Assembly: GCA_030690945.1 (NCBI GenBank)
Contig: JAUYFM010000021.1
Location: forward strand, 1-64,000
DNA length: 64,000 nt
DNA from: Smithellaceae bacterium
GTDB taxonomy: Bacteria; Desulfobacterota; Syntrophia; Syntrophales; Smithellaceae
Direction: 5' to 3'
A program made the position numbers and the translations under genes. This document shows, one piece after another, positions 6,982 to 15,177 of the stretch (position 1 is the first letter of the stretch; each line of letters opens with the position of its first letter). Below the pieces are notes generated by a model. It was not told the DNA's origin, made no database searches, and worked only from the letters and a program-made list of their open reading frames with translations.

Positions 6982-7375
6982 AGTTGAATACATGATTGTT
7001 GGGGCTTATGCTCTCGCATACCATGGAGCGCCGCGTTTTACCGGCGATATTGATATTTTTGTTAAACCTTCGCTCAATAACGCACAGAGAATCTTATCTG
7101 CTTTGTCTGATTTTGGTTTTGGCTCTCTGAACCTGACAATTGAAGATTTTCAGAATCCTGACTCCGTAGTTCAGCTCGGTGTTCCCCCAGTTCGCATTGA
7201 CATCATTACTTCAATAACTGGTGTTACATGGCTAGAGGCTGATAAAGGGAAGCTGGAAGGGGTATATGGAGATATTCCTGTTTACTTCCTTGGCAGAGAA
7301 CAATACATAGCCAATAAACGGGCTATTGGCCGGAAAAAAGATCTAGCAGACCTTGAATCTCTTGGTGAAGAATAA
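6929..7375 (+). CDS. Nucleotidyltransferase (DUF6036/AbiEii-like)
   Basis: EYMIVGAYALAYHGAPRFTGDIDIFVKPS: GA(Y)A..DIDIF NTase motif. Confidence 0.82.
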   Translation: MEAQKDFKELLELFNGHKVEYMIVGAYALAYHGAPRFTGDIDIFVKPSLNNAQRILSALSDFGFGSLNLTIEDFQNPDSVVQLGVPPVRIDIITSITGVTWLEADKGKLEGVYGDIPVYFLGREQYIANKRAIGRKKDLADLESLGEE

Positions 7376-7388
7376 TTTTGCAATAAAA

Positions 7389-7444
7389 GCCGAACAAAAT
7401 CAATGCCGCCGATCGCTACCCTCCGGCTCATTTCTTCGTTAGTA
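7389..7444 (+). repeat. attC-like site 10
   Basis: GCCGAACAAAATCAATGCCGCCGATCGCTACCCTCCGGCTCATTTCTTCGTTAGTA. Confidence 0.85.
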
Positions 7445-7465
7445 GTATCATCATGAATTTATCCT

Positions 7466-7493
7466 TTGACTATTTATTGGCAATACGTATAAT
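7466..7493 (+). promoter_or_regulatory. Promoter of MazF-like cassette
   Basis: TTGACT-N16-TATAAT, 22 bp before ATG with GGAGG RBS. Confidence 0.7.
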
Positions 7494-7515
7494 GCACGTG
7501 TAAAGGAGGTACGCT

Positions 7516-7746
7516 ATGCAGAAAAAATTAACCATAACAGTAGATGAAGAAGTTTATACGGGACTCCATAAAGTAATTGGTCCACGAAAAATTAGCAGAT
7601 TTGTTCAGGAAATAGTGCGTCCTTATGTTGTGCGTCCTGATTATGAATCGGCTTACGCCGAGATGGCAAAAGACAAAAAAAGGGAGAATGAAGCCCTCGT
7701 GTGGGCTGAAACTACTATCAAGGATATGGATCATGAAGCGATGTGA
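7516..7746 (+). CDS. RHH/MazE-like antitoxin
   Basis: KKLTITVDEEVYTGLHKVIGPRKISRFVQEIVRP; overlaps MazF-like toxin. Confidence 0.8.
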   Translation: MQKKLTITVDEEVYTGLHKVIGPRKISRFVQEIVRPYVVRPDYESAYAEMAKDKKRENEALVWAETTIKDMDHEAM

Positions 7747-8056
7747 AATTTGGTGGGTAAATTTTGATCCTTCTGTTGGCGGGGAAATAAAAAGGAAACG
7801 ACCTGCCGTAATCATCAGCAATAATGCGTCAAATAAATTTCTTAATAGAGTTCAGGTTGTTCCTCTCACAAGTAATACAGATCGTCTCTATCCCAGTGAG
7901 GCACGGGTGGCTTTTGATGGAAAAGAAAGCAAGGCTATGGCAGATCAATTGGCCACTGTAAGCAAATTAAGGCTGCTGAATCGAGCCGGTGTTCTTTCTG
8001 AAGAGGACATGCGTAAAGTTGAGGAAGCTGTCAAAATTCAACTTGGTATTCTTTAA
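7733..8056 (+). CDS. PemK/MazF-family toxin
   Basis: MKRCEIWWVNFDPSVGGEIKRKRPAVIISNN...VVPLTSN. Confidence 0.93.
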   Translation: MKRCEIWWVNFDPSVGGEIKRKRPAVIISNNASNKFLNRVQVVPLTSNTDRLYPSEARVAFDGKESKAMADQLATVSKLRLLNRAGVLSEEDMRKVEEAVKIQLGIL

Positions 8057-8064
8057 TAAAAAAA

Positions 8065-8118
8065 TGCCAACAAGGCAATCCAGCGATCACTGCGCTCCGG
8101 CTAATTTTTTTGTTCGGT
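8065..8118 (+). repeat. attC-like site 11
   Basis: TGCCAACAAGGCAATCCAGCGATCACTGCGCTCCGGCTAATTTTTTTGTTCGGT. Confidence 0.8.
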
Positions 8119-8127
8119 GAAGATAAA

Positions 8128-8829
8128 ATGATTTCAGTAATTACTCCGGCTCACAATGAAGAACTATTTATAAAGAAATGCCTATGCTCCGTTAAAGCGG
8201 CAGCAAAAGAAGTGTCCGAAGAAGTTGAGCATGTTGTGGTGCTGAACTGTTGCACGGACAGGACTGGAGAAATTGCTGGTGAATGGGGTGCAAGGGTTAT
8301 AACTGACGACTCCCGAAATTTGAGCCGTATTCGAAACAAGGGGGCTGAAGTATCCAAAGGTGATATCCTCATTACGATAGACGCTGATAGCGAAATGACA
8401 TCGAATATGCTGAGGGAGGTATTACAAAAACTGGATTCGGGTAAATATATCGGTGGTGGTGTTAAGATTTTGCCGGAAAGAATATCGTTTGGGATACTTT
8501 GCAGCCTGTTGGTTGTGGCTCCCTTTGTTTTATGGCATGGCGTGAGCGCCGGGATGTTCTGGTGCTTAAGAAAAGACTATGAGGCAATTGGGGGATTCGA
8601 TGAAAAGCTTGTTTGCGTTGAAGATATCGACTTTGGCCAGCGGTTGCAGAAGTATGGAATAATTCAAGGAAAGCGATATTGCACAATTCGAAAGGCTCAT
8701 ATTGTAACATCGTGCAGAAAATTTGATCAATTTGGCGATTGGTATTTTGTTAGGAACCCAATGGTTGTTTACCGGGTTTTTAAGAGAGATCCAAAACAAG
8801 CGGATCAGTTTTATTATGATGCCAGGTGA
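8128..8829 (+). CDS. Family 2 glycosyltransferase (last cassette)
   Basis: ISVITPAHNEELFIKKCLCSV...ILITIDADSEM...GGFDEKLVCVEDIDFGQRL. Confidence 0.88.
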   Translation: MISVITPAHNEELFIKKCLCSVKAAAKEVSEEVEHVVVLNCCTDRTGEIAGEWGARVITDDSRNLSRIRNKGAEVSKGDILITIDADSEMTSNMLREVLQKLDSGKYIGGGVKILPERISFGILCSLLVVAPFVLWHGVSAGMFWCLRKDYEAIGGFDEKLVCVEDIDFGQRLQKYGIIQGKRYCTIRKAHIVTSCRKFDQFGDWYFVRNPMVVYRVFKRDPKQADQFYYDAR

Positions 8830-8849
8830 GGCATTACCAAACCAGTCAA

Positions 8850-9245
8850 CATGCGGAAATTTACGATCACTTTCCGGTTGCAGTAGAGCGGGCCATGGAT
8901 TTTCTGAAAAAACATGCCATGCGAGGCGCCAACCTCTCTCAATTGCATCGACGGGATGTCATGTCTGGAGCATTCCCTTGTCGATCCTGCGTGAAGCGGT
9001 AGTAAACGCAGTTGTTCATGCCGACTACTCCCAGAAAGGCGCTCCCATCAGGGTTTCTTTTTTTGACGACCGGATTGAAATTGAAAACCCCGGAATTCTG
9101 CTACCCGGGTTGACGTTTGATGATATCCGTCAGGGTGTTTCCAAACTGCGGAACCGCTTTATAGCAAGTGCTTTCAGAGAGATTGACTTTATCGAACAAC
9201 GGGGTAGCGGTATTCTCCGGATCTCGGCGCTATCACCAAAAAGTT
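8850..9245 (+). pseudogene. Fragment of AlbA_2/ATP-binding transcriptional-regulator-like protein
   Basis: ILREAVVNAVVHADYSQKGAPIRVSFFDDRIEIENPGILLPGLTFDDIRQGVSKLRN...FIEQRGSGI without an intact N-terminus. Confidence 0.75.
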
Positions 9246-9247
9246 TA

Positions 9248-9275
9248 TTGACTTTATGTATACTGAAGGTATAAT
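9248..9275 (+). promoter_or_regulatory. Promoter of second BrnTA module
   Basis: TTGACT-N16-TATAAT just before the brnT ATG at 9285. Confidence 0.6.
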
Positions 9276-9284
9276 AATTATACT

Positions 9285-9548
9285 ATGATATTTGAATTTG
9301 ATCCGATGAAAAGTAACAGTAATAAGGAAAAACATGGGATTGACTTTTACGAAGCCCAAGGCATGTGGAATGATCCTGATTTAATTGAGATCCCGGTTCA
9401 AACCACCGATGAACCAAGATTTCTAGTAGTCGGCAATATTTCAGGGAAGTGTTGGTCAGGCGTTATTACTTATCGGTTTGAAAAGATAAGAATTATTTCG
9501 GTGCGGCGATCCAGAAAAGAGGAGATTAATATATATGAAAGCTCGTGA
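9285..9548 (+). CDS. brnT: BrnT-family toxin
   Basis: FEFDPMKSNSNKEKHGIDFYEAQGMWNDPDLIEI. Confidence 0.9.
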   Translation: MIFEFDPMKSNSNKEKHGIDFYEAQGMWNDPDLIEIPVQTTDEPRFLVVGNISGKCWSGVITYRFEKIRIISVRRSRKEEINIYESS

Positions 9549-9759
9549 GTTTGACAAAGAATTTGATAAAGGCGGGGATATTTCCCAACATCTTGACACA
9601 TCAAAGGCAAGACGACCGGAACAGGAGCAGAAAAGAGTAAATGTAGATTTTCCCGTTTGGATGATTCAATTACTGGATAAAGAAGCAAGGAGATTAGGTG
9701 TGCCCAGACAATCTATTATTAAAGTTTGGGTAGCAGAGCGTCTTGAAAAAGCATCTTGA
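9535..9759 (+). CDS. brnA: BrnA-family antitoxin
   Basis: DTSKARRPEQEQKRVNVDFPVWMIQLLDKEARRLGVPRQSIIKVWVAERL. Confidence 0.85.
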   Translation: MKAREFDKEFDKGGDISQHLDTSKARRPEQEQKRVNVDFPVWMIQLLDKEARRLGVPRQSIIKVWVAERLEKAS

Positions 9760-9993
9760 AGTGAGATGCTAACGAAGAGGGAAGATGAGAGACGTTGGTA
9801 TCCGGCTGCACATTTTGACGGAAGATGGTGAATCAATGCTTGGAATTATTGAAAAAATATGTATATTAAAAAAAGGTTCCGATCAGGGCGGATATTAATA
9901 AAATTCGGCAAAATCGGGAAGGACGGATGATTGAAGTCATTCCCCGATGAACAGGAGCGGGAAGACTGAATATTTAAAACACGGAGGTCCATA

Positions 9994-11100
9994 GTGCCGG
10001 TAGATGTAGCGCCTGAAAAAATTCCGGTCGTCTTATTGTATAATGTTGATCCTCATTGGACACAGGCTGAAAAAGAGGAGGTCATCAACCTCTCGACGCA
10101 ACTTGGCCACGCCTTGATCGAGGTGGGTTATCCCATCGTCTTCGTTCCCATTGCCGATGATAACATCGCCAACCATCTTCATTCTTTTGATCCTTCAGAA
10201 TATATTATTTTTAACTGGTGCGAAAGCCTGCCGGGGCTTATGCACAGCGAGTGGCTGGTGGCCAAACGGCTCGAGATGCTGGGCTTTACCTTTACCGGCG
10301 CCGATTCAGAGGCTTTGGCCCTGGCTCAGGATAAGTATCGGGTCAAAGTTCTCCTGGATCAGGCCGGCATCCCGACGCCCGCCTGGCGGATATTTCATCA
10401 GGCCGAGCCGTGCGAATGGAACAGTTTTCCGGCTATTGTTAAACCGATGAATGAACATTGTTCCGCAGGGATCACCCGTGACGCTGTTGTGCTCAATCCA
10501 GTGGAACTGGAAAATAGAATCCCCTTTATTCTGGATACCTACAATCAACCGGCCATGGTCGAAGACTTTATCGACGGGCGCGAATTTCATGTGTCTGTCT
10601 GGGGAAACGAAAAGCTCACCGTACTACCTGTTGCGGAAATGGACTTTACTTTTTTCAGCGACATCAAAGACCGGCTTTGCACGTATGATTCCAAATTTAT
10701 TCCCGGCTCCGATCATTATGAAAAAATAGAAACACTGCTGCCCGCGCCGCTGACCCCTGAAGAGACGATGGCGCTGGAAAAGGTATGCTGTGACGCTTAC
10801 CGGATTTTGGGGTGCAGGGATTATGCCCGCCTGGACATCCGTCTGCGGGATAACATTTTCTATGTTCTGGACGTCAATCCCAACGCGGACATAAGTCAGG
10901 AAGCCAGTATGGCCGGCGCAGCGGAAGTTGCCGGCATCAGTTACGGGGAGATGGGAAGTCTGTTCGTTCGCCTGGCCGCCCGCCGTCACCCCGTTTTTGG
11001 CAAAATAACGGAATTGCAAGAAACGGAAAGAAAAAAAGTTGCCTTCAAACGGCCCCGTGTCAAAAAGACATCCTCCCTTAAAACACCCCAGGCCACCTGA
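9994..11100 (+). CDS. D-Ala-D-Ala ligase-like ATP-grasp protein
   Basis: PAIVKPMNEHCSAGIT...DVNPNADIS ATP-grasp motifs. Confidence 0.85.
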   Translation: MPVDVAPEKIPVVLLYNVDPHWTQAEKEEVINLSTQLGHALIEVGYPIVFVPIADDNIANHLHSFDPSEYIIFNWCESLPGLMHSEWLVAKRLEMLGFTFTGADSEALALAQDKYRVKVLLDQAGIPTPAWRIFHQAEPCEWNSFPAIVKPMNEHCSAGITRDAVVLNPVELENRIPFILDTYNQPAMVEDFIDGREFHVSVWGNEKLTVLPVAEMDFTFFSDIKDRLCTYDSKFIPGSDHYEKIETLLPAPLTPEETMALEKVCCDAYRILGCRDYARLDIRLRDNIFYVLDVNPNADISQEASMAGAAEVAGISYGEMGSLFVRLAARRHPVFGKITELQETERKKVAFKRPRVKKTSSLKTPQAT

Positions 11101-11290
11101 GGGAGCAAGGCAATTTTTAGATTGAGCTTTATTTTCAACCATTGTTCCCTATTGCATTATTTAAAGATAATCCCTTGATGTTCAAGAGAAATTCATTGTC
11201 ATCCCGGTTAAAAAAATATTCCACTTCTAATTCCAAAGATGGTATAAGAACGCACTTTGGAAAAGTCGGCAATATTTTAAGGAGCGTTTT

Positions 11291-13693
11291 GTGACTAAAA
11301 GCTTTAAAATAAAAAATCTTCTCGATAAACAGGTCATTATTCTGGACGGAGCCACTGGCACCGATCTGCAGGAAAAAGGGCTGCCGGAGGGTGTCTGCCC
11401 GGAAATCTGGTGCCTGGAAAATCCAACCGTCATTCAGGACGTCCATGCGTCCTATCAAAAGGCCGGCGCCCAGGTCGTCTATACCTGCACCTTCGGCGCG
11501 AATCGTTTCAAACTCAAACAATACAATGTAAAAAAAGATGTTTATTCGGTGAATCTGGAACTGGCGCGCCTGGCCAAACAAGCGTGCGGGAAAAAAGCGC
11601 TGATCGCCGGAGACATCGGTCCTACCGGCTTATTTATCGAGCCCTTTGGCCCGCTTTCCTTTGAAGAAGCGGTGGACGCTTTCAGGGAACAAGCGCGCGG
11701 TCTGATCGACGGCGGCTGTGATTTGATTGTGATCGAAACCATGATCGATATTCAGGAAGCGCGCGCGGCCTTACTGGCGGTGAAAGAACTTTCGGATATC
11801 TTCACCATGGTTTCCATGACGTATGAAAAAGACGGACATACGCTGGGCGGAACACCTCCGGAAAGTGCGCTCATCACCTTGCAGAGTCTGGGCGCGGACG
11901 CCGTGGGCTGCAATTGTTCCGCCGGTCCCGAACAAATGGTGGAATTTATCGCCGCGATGAAGCCTTACGCGACCGTGCCGCTTCTGGCCAAACCCAATGC
12001 CGGCATGCCCAGACTTGAAGGTTTGAAGACCGTTTTCGACATGGATGCCAAAACATTTGCCGTTTATGCCAAGAAGCTTGTGGCGGCAGGCGCCAATCTG
12101 CTGGGCGGTTGCTGTGGAACGACGCCGGATCATATTCAAGCGTTGGCCAAAGCGGTGACGGGTAGAAAACCGGTCAAACCCCGTCGCACGTCAGTTGCGG
12201 CGCTCAGTTCCGCGCGGAGCTTTTTGCATCTGGATGAGAATCAGCCGCTGTTTGTGGTCGGCGAAAGGATCAATCCCACAGGGAAAAAAGCCCTGCAACA
12301 GGAACTGATGGAAGGCAAAATGTCCATCATCCGCCAGATGGCGCAGGAGCAGGAAGCGCAGGGAGCTTCTCTTCTGGATATCAACATTGGCCAGCCGGGT
12401 ATCGATGAAGTTCAAACGATCAAAAAAGTGATTGGACTTTTATCCACTTCAGCCCGTTTGCCGCTGGTGATTGATTCATCCAGGGTCGAAACTATTGAAG
12501 CCGCGCTACGGATCTATCCGGGCCGGATGCTGATCAATTCCATTTCCGGCGAAAAAGAAAAGATGGCCAGACTTTTACCGCTTGCAGCAAAATACGGCGC
12601 GATGTTTATCCTGCTGCCGTTAACGGACGGCGATATTCCGCACACGGCCAAAAAACGCCAGATGGTTATTCAGAGTATTTTCCAGAAAGCGCAAAAGTTT
12701 GGTTTGACCAAAGATGATTTTATCGTTGACGGTCTGACGATGGCGGTTGCTTCCGACGCGACAGCCGCCAGAGAAACGCTGGCCACGCTCGGCTGGTGCA
12801 AAAAAACTTTCAAGTGTAAAACGATTTTGGGCTTGTCCAATGTTTCTTTCGGTATGCCGGGGCGTCCCTGGCTCAACGCTGCCTTTCTGGCCATGGCGCA
12901 ATATTGCGGCCTGACGATGGCCATTGCCAATCCGGCAAGTTTGGAACTGATGAATGTGAAGAAAGCCTCCGATACGCTCATTGCCAAAGATAAGGCCGCC
13001 CTGCATTTTATTAACCATTTTGCCGAGCCTTCCGCGGCCGTCTTGCCCAAAAGCGCCGGGGTTGACGTTTCGCCCGACCAAAAAGTTACCGCGGCCATCC
13101 TGGACGGAGACAGGGATCATATTGCGACTTTAATCGAAGCGGTTCTCAAAGGCGGCAGGCAGGCAGGCGTGTTGGTTGATGAAATCCTGATTCCGGCCAT
13201 TGTGCGTGTGGGGGATTTGTACGAAAAGAAGATTTATTTTCTGCCGCAATTGATGGCCGCGGCGGAAGCGATGAAAAAAGCGCTGACCTACCTGGACCCG
13301 TATCTGAAAAAAACGACTGCCGCTGAAAAGGGCAAGGTAATGCTGGCCACGGTCCGGGGCGACATTCATGACATCGGCAAGAATATTGTCGCGCTGCTTT
13401 TGAGAAATTACGGATATTGTGTTATTGACTTGGGAAAGGATGTTCGGGATGAGGTTATTATTGAGGCGGCCAAAAAAGAGAAGCCGGATGTGATCGGCCT
13501 TTCCGCGCTGATGACCACGACAATGGTCAACATGAAAGAGGTCATCAGGCTGGTGCGGGCTCAAGGAATCAAAACGGATTTTCTCGTCGGCGGCGCGGTA
13601 GTCACGGAAGCTTATGCTGCATCCATCGGCGCGTCCTTTGCAAAAGACGGTGTGGCAGCCGTCAGAGTAATTGATCAATTAATAAAAAAGTAG
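11291..13693 (+). CDS. metH: Cobalamin-dependent methionine synthase-like protein (Hcy-binding, pterin-binding, B12-binding; no activation domain)
   Basis: LDGATGTDLQ, GGCCGTTPDHI, GERINPTG, GDIHDIGKNIV motifs. Confidence 0.9.
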   Translation: MTKSFKIKNLLDKQVIILDGATGTDLQEKGLPEGVCPEIWCLENPTVIQDVHASYQKAGAQVVYTCTFGANRFKLKQYNVKKDVYSVNLELARLAKQACGKKALIAGDIGPTGLFIEPFGPLSFEEAVDAFREQARGLIDGGCDLIVIETMIDIQEARAALLAVKELSDIFTMVSMTYEKDGHTLGGTPPESALITLQSLGADAVGCNCSAGPEQMVEFIAAMKPYATVPLLAKPNAGMPRLEGLKTVFDMDAKTFAVYAKKLVAAGANLLGGCCGTTPDHIQALAKAVTGRKPVKPRRTSVAALSSARSFLHLDENQPLFVVGERINPTGKKALQQELMEGKMSIIRQMAQEQEAQGASLLDINIGQPGIDEVQTIKKVIGLLSTSARLPLVIDSSRVETIEAALRIYPGRMLINSISGEKEKMARLLPLAAKYGAMFILLPLTDGDIPHTAKKRQMVIQSIFQKAQKFGLTKDDFIVDGLTMAVASDATAARETLATLGWCKKTFKCKTILGLSNVSFGMPGRPWLNAAFLAMAQYCGLTMAIANPASLELMNVKKASDTLIAKDKAALHFINHFAEPSAAVLPKSAGVDVSPDQKVTAAILDGDRDHIATLIEAVLKGGRQAGVLVDEILIPAIVRVGDLYEKKIYFLPQLMAAAEAMKKALTYLDPYLKKTTAAEKGKVMLATVRGDIHDIGKNIVALLLRNYGYCVIDLGKDVRDEVIIEAAKKEKPDVIGLSALMTTTMVNMKEVIRLVRAQGIKTDFLVGGAVVTEAYAASIGASFAKDGVAAVRVIDQLIKK

Positions 13694-13703
13694 ATATTTT
13701 CCT

Positions 13704-14426
13704 ATGACGACTGAAAAACAAAACAAATTATTGGGCATTTGCACATCGCTTATGCTGCACGGCGTGGCGGCGGCCATTTTGATTTTCAGTGTGTCCGGTA
13801 CGGCGATGATGCCACGAGACCCGGGTAAACTTGATTTTGTGTGGGTATCGCTCTCCGCAAAGGATAAAACTTCTTTTTTATCTATCGAAAAAGACACCCG
13901 GCAAAAAACACAACCAACAGCAACCCGGACCGGCCGAACGCCGGAATTGTCGGCAATACAAAATTTCCACGTGGCATCGGAAACAACAACCGCTCAAAGG
14001 TCCGAAGAGAGTTCATACGACAAAACGATGGCTTTTTCCGGGTCTAAAGTAGTCGCCTATGCCGCGGCAGGCAGTCATCACCCTGTTTCCGATGCAGGCC
14101 GGCAGACGGTGGCATCAGGCGAGGCGCCTGTCTTTTCCAACGCCTATCCCCTGTACAGGGAAAATCCGCCGCCCGGTTATCCGGAAATGGCTCGGCAGCA
14201 AGGCTATGAGGGCGTTGTGCTGGTCGCGGCTGAAATTCTGGCGGATGGACGCGTCGGCAAGGCCGTCGTCAGTAAATCATCCGGCTATGCCATTCTGGAT
14301 CAAACCGCGATTAAAGCGGTCATGGCCTGGAAATTTGAACCGGCTAAAAAGTCGGGAATCCCTTATAAAACGTGGGCGGAATTGCCTATCAAATTTCTGC
14401 TAAACAACAATAATTCTCAATCATGA
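13704..14426 (+). CDS. Energy transducer TonB-family protein
   Basis: C-terminal PPGYPEMARQQGYEGVVLVAAEI..GRVGKAVVSKSSGYAILDQTAIKAVMAWKFEPA. Confidence 0.88.
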   Translation: MTTEKQNKLLGICTSLMLHGVAAAILIFSVSGTAMMPRDPGKLDFVWVSLSAKDKTSFLSIEKDTRQKTQPTATRTGRTPELSAIQNFHVASETTTAQRSEESSYDKTMAFSGSKVVAYAAAGSHHPVSDAGRQTVASGEAPVFSNAYPLYRENPPPGYPEMARQQGYEGVVLVAAEILADGRVGKAVVSKSSGYAILDQTAIKAVMAWKFEPAKKSGIPYKTWAELPIKFLLNNNNSQS

Positions 14427-14453
14427 AAAATCTCTACCGGAGGAAATATCAAT

Positions 14454-15044
14454 ATGACCATCTCTAAGAAAAAGGAACGTCTCGGTGAAATCATTCTGGA
14501 ACGTTCCTTCAAATACAGTGACAACCCGCCTTTCACGCTGGCCTCGGGCCGGCAGAGCAATTTTTATTTTAATTGCAAGCCGACCACGCTCGATCCGGAA
14601 GGGATGAACCTGATCGGCGAGATTATTTTTGATATGATCAAGGACGCGCCGGTCACCGCAGCGGGAGGGCTCACGCTGGGCGCCGATCCTATCGCCAACG
14701 CGCTTGCCGTCATTTCCTATCAGCTGGGCCGGCCGGTCAAAGCGTTTGTCGTGCGCAAAGACGTGAAGGATCACGGCACAAAAAGCGCCATCGAGGGCAA
14801 CGTCACGGCCGGAGAAAAAGTGGTGATTATTGACGATGTGATCACAACCGGCGCCTCCACGATTACCGCCATTGAACATGCCCGCAAAGCCGGGCTGATC
14901 ATTGACCGCGTGATTACACTGATTGATCGCGAAGAAGGCGGCAGAGAAAATATTCTTCAGCATGTTGAACACATCCAGTCTGTTCTGACCCGAACTGAAA
15001 TCATGGCGTTGCGCGCGAAAAAAACAGCAGGCCAACCTGGCTAG
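14454..15044 (+). CDS. pyrE: Orotate phosphoribosyltransferase
   Basis: FTLASGRQSNFYFNCKPTTL; VVIIDDVITTGAST PRPP motif. Confidence 0.93.
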   Translation: MTISKKKERLGEIILERSFKYSDNPPFTLASGRQSNFYFNCKPTTLDPEGMNLIGEIIFDMIKDAPVTAAGGLTLGADPIANALAVISYQLGRPVKAFVVRKDVKDHGTKSAIEGNVTAGEKVVIIDDVITTGASTITAIEHARKAGLIIDRVITLIDREEGGRENILQHVEHIQSVLTRTEIMALRAKKTAGQPG

Positions 15045-15057
15045 AAATATTTTATAA

Positions 15058-15160
15058 TCAACCACCCGCGAGCTCGCTGTCGAGGTATGAAATGAACGTC
15101 ATGATATCGCGAGCAAGCTCGCGGAGAATTAACGCTCGTCCCGCAACAGCGGGATTAAAT
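15058..15160. repeat. 103-bp dispersed palindromic repeat, copy A
   Basis: Near-identical in reverse complement to 40458-40560; contains CGCGAGC-AA-GCTCGCG and CCCGC-AACA-GCGGG hairpins. Confidence 0.88.
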
Positions 15161-15177
15161 ACAAGGAGAATTCTGGA

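Noticed and set aside
379-8118. Regularly spaced repeats considered as a CRISPR-like array
   Set aside because: Spacing is hundreds of bp with genes in between, repeats are imperfect hairpins with GTT ends, and there are no cas genes; attC sites explain them better
1-9990. Integrase (intI) gene for the array
   Set aside because: No tyrosine-recombinase-like ORF in any frame of the supplied track; likely outside the window to the left
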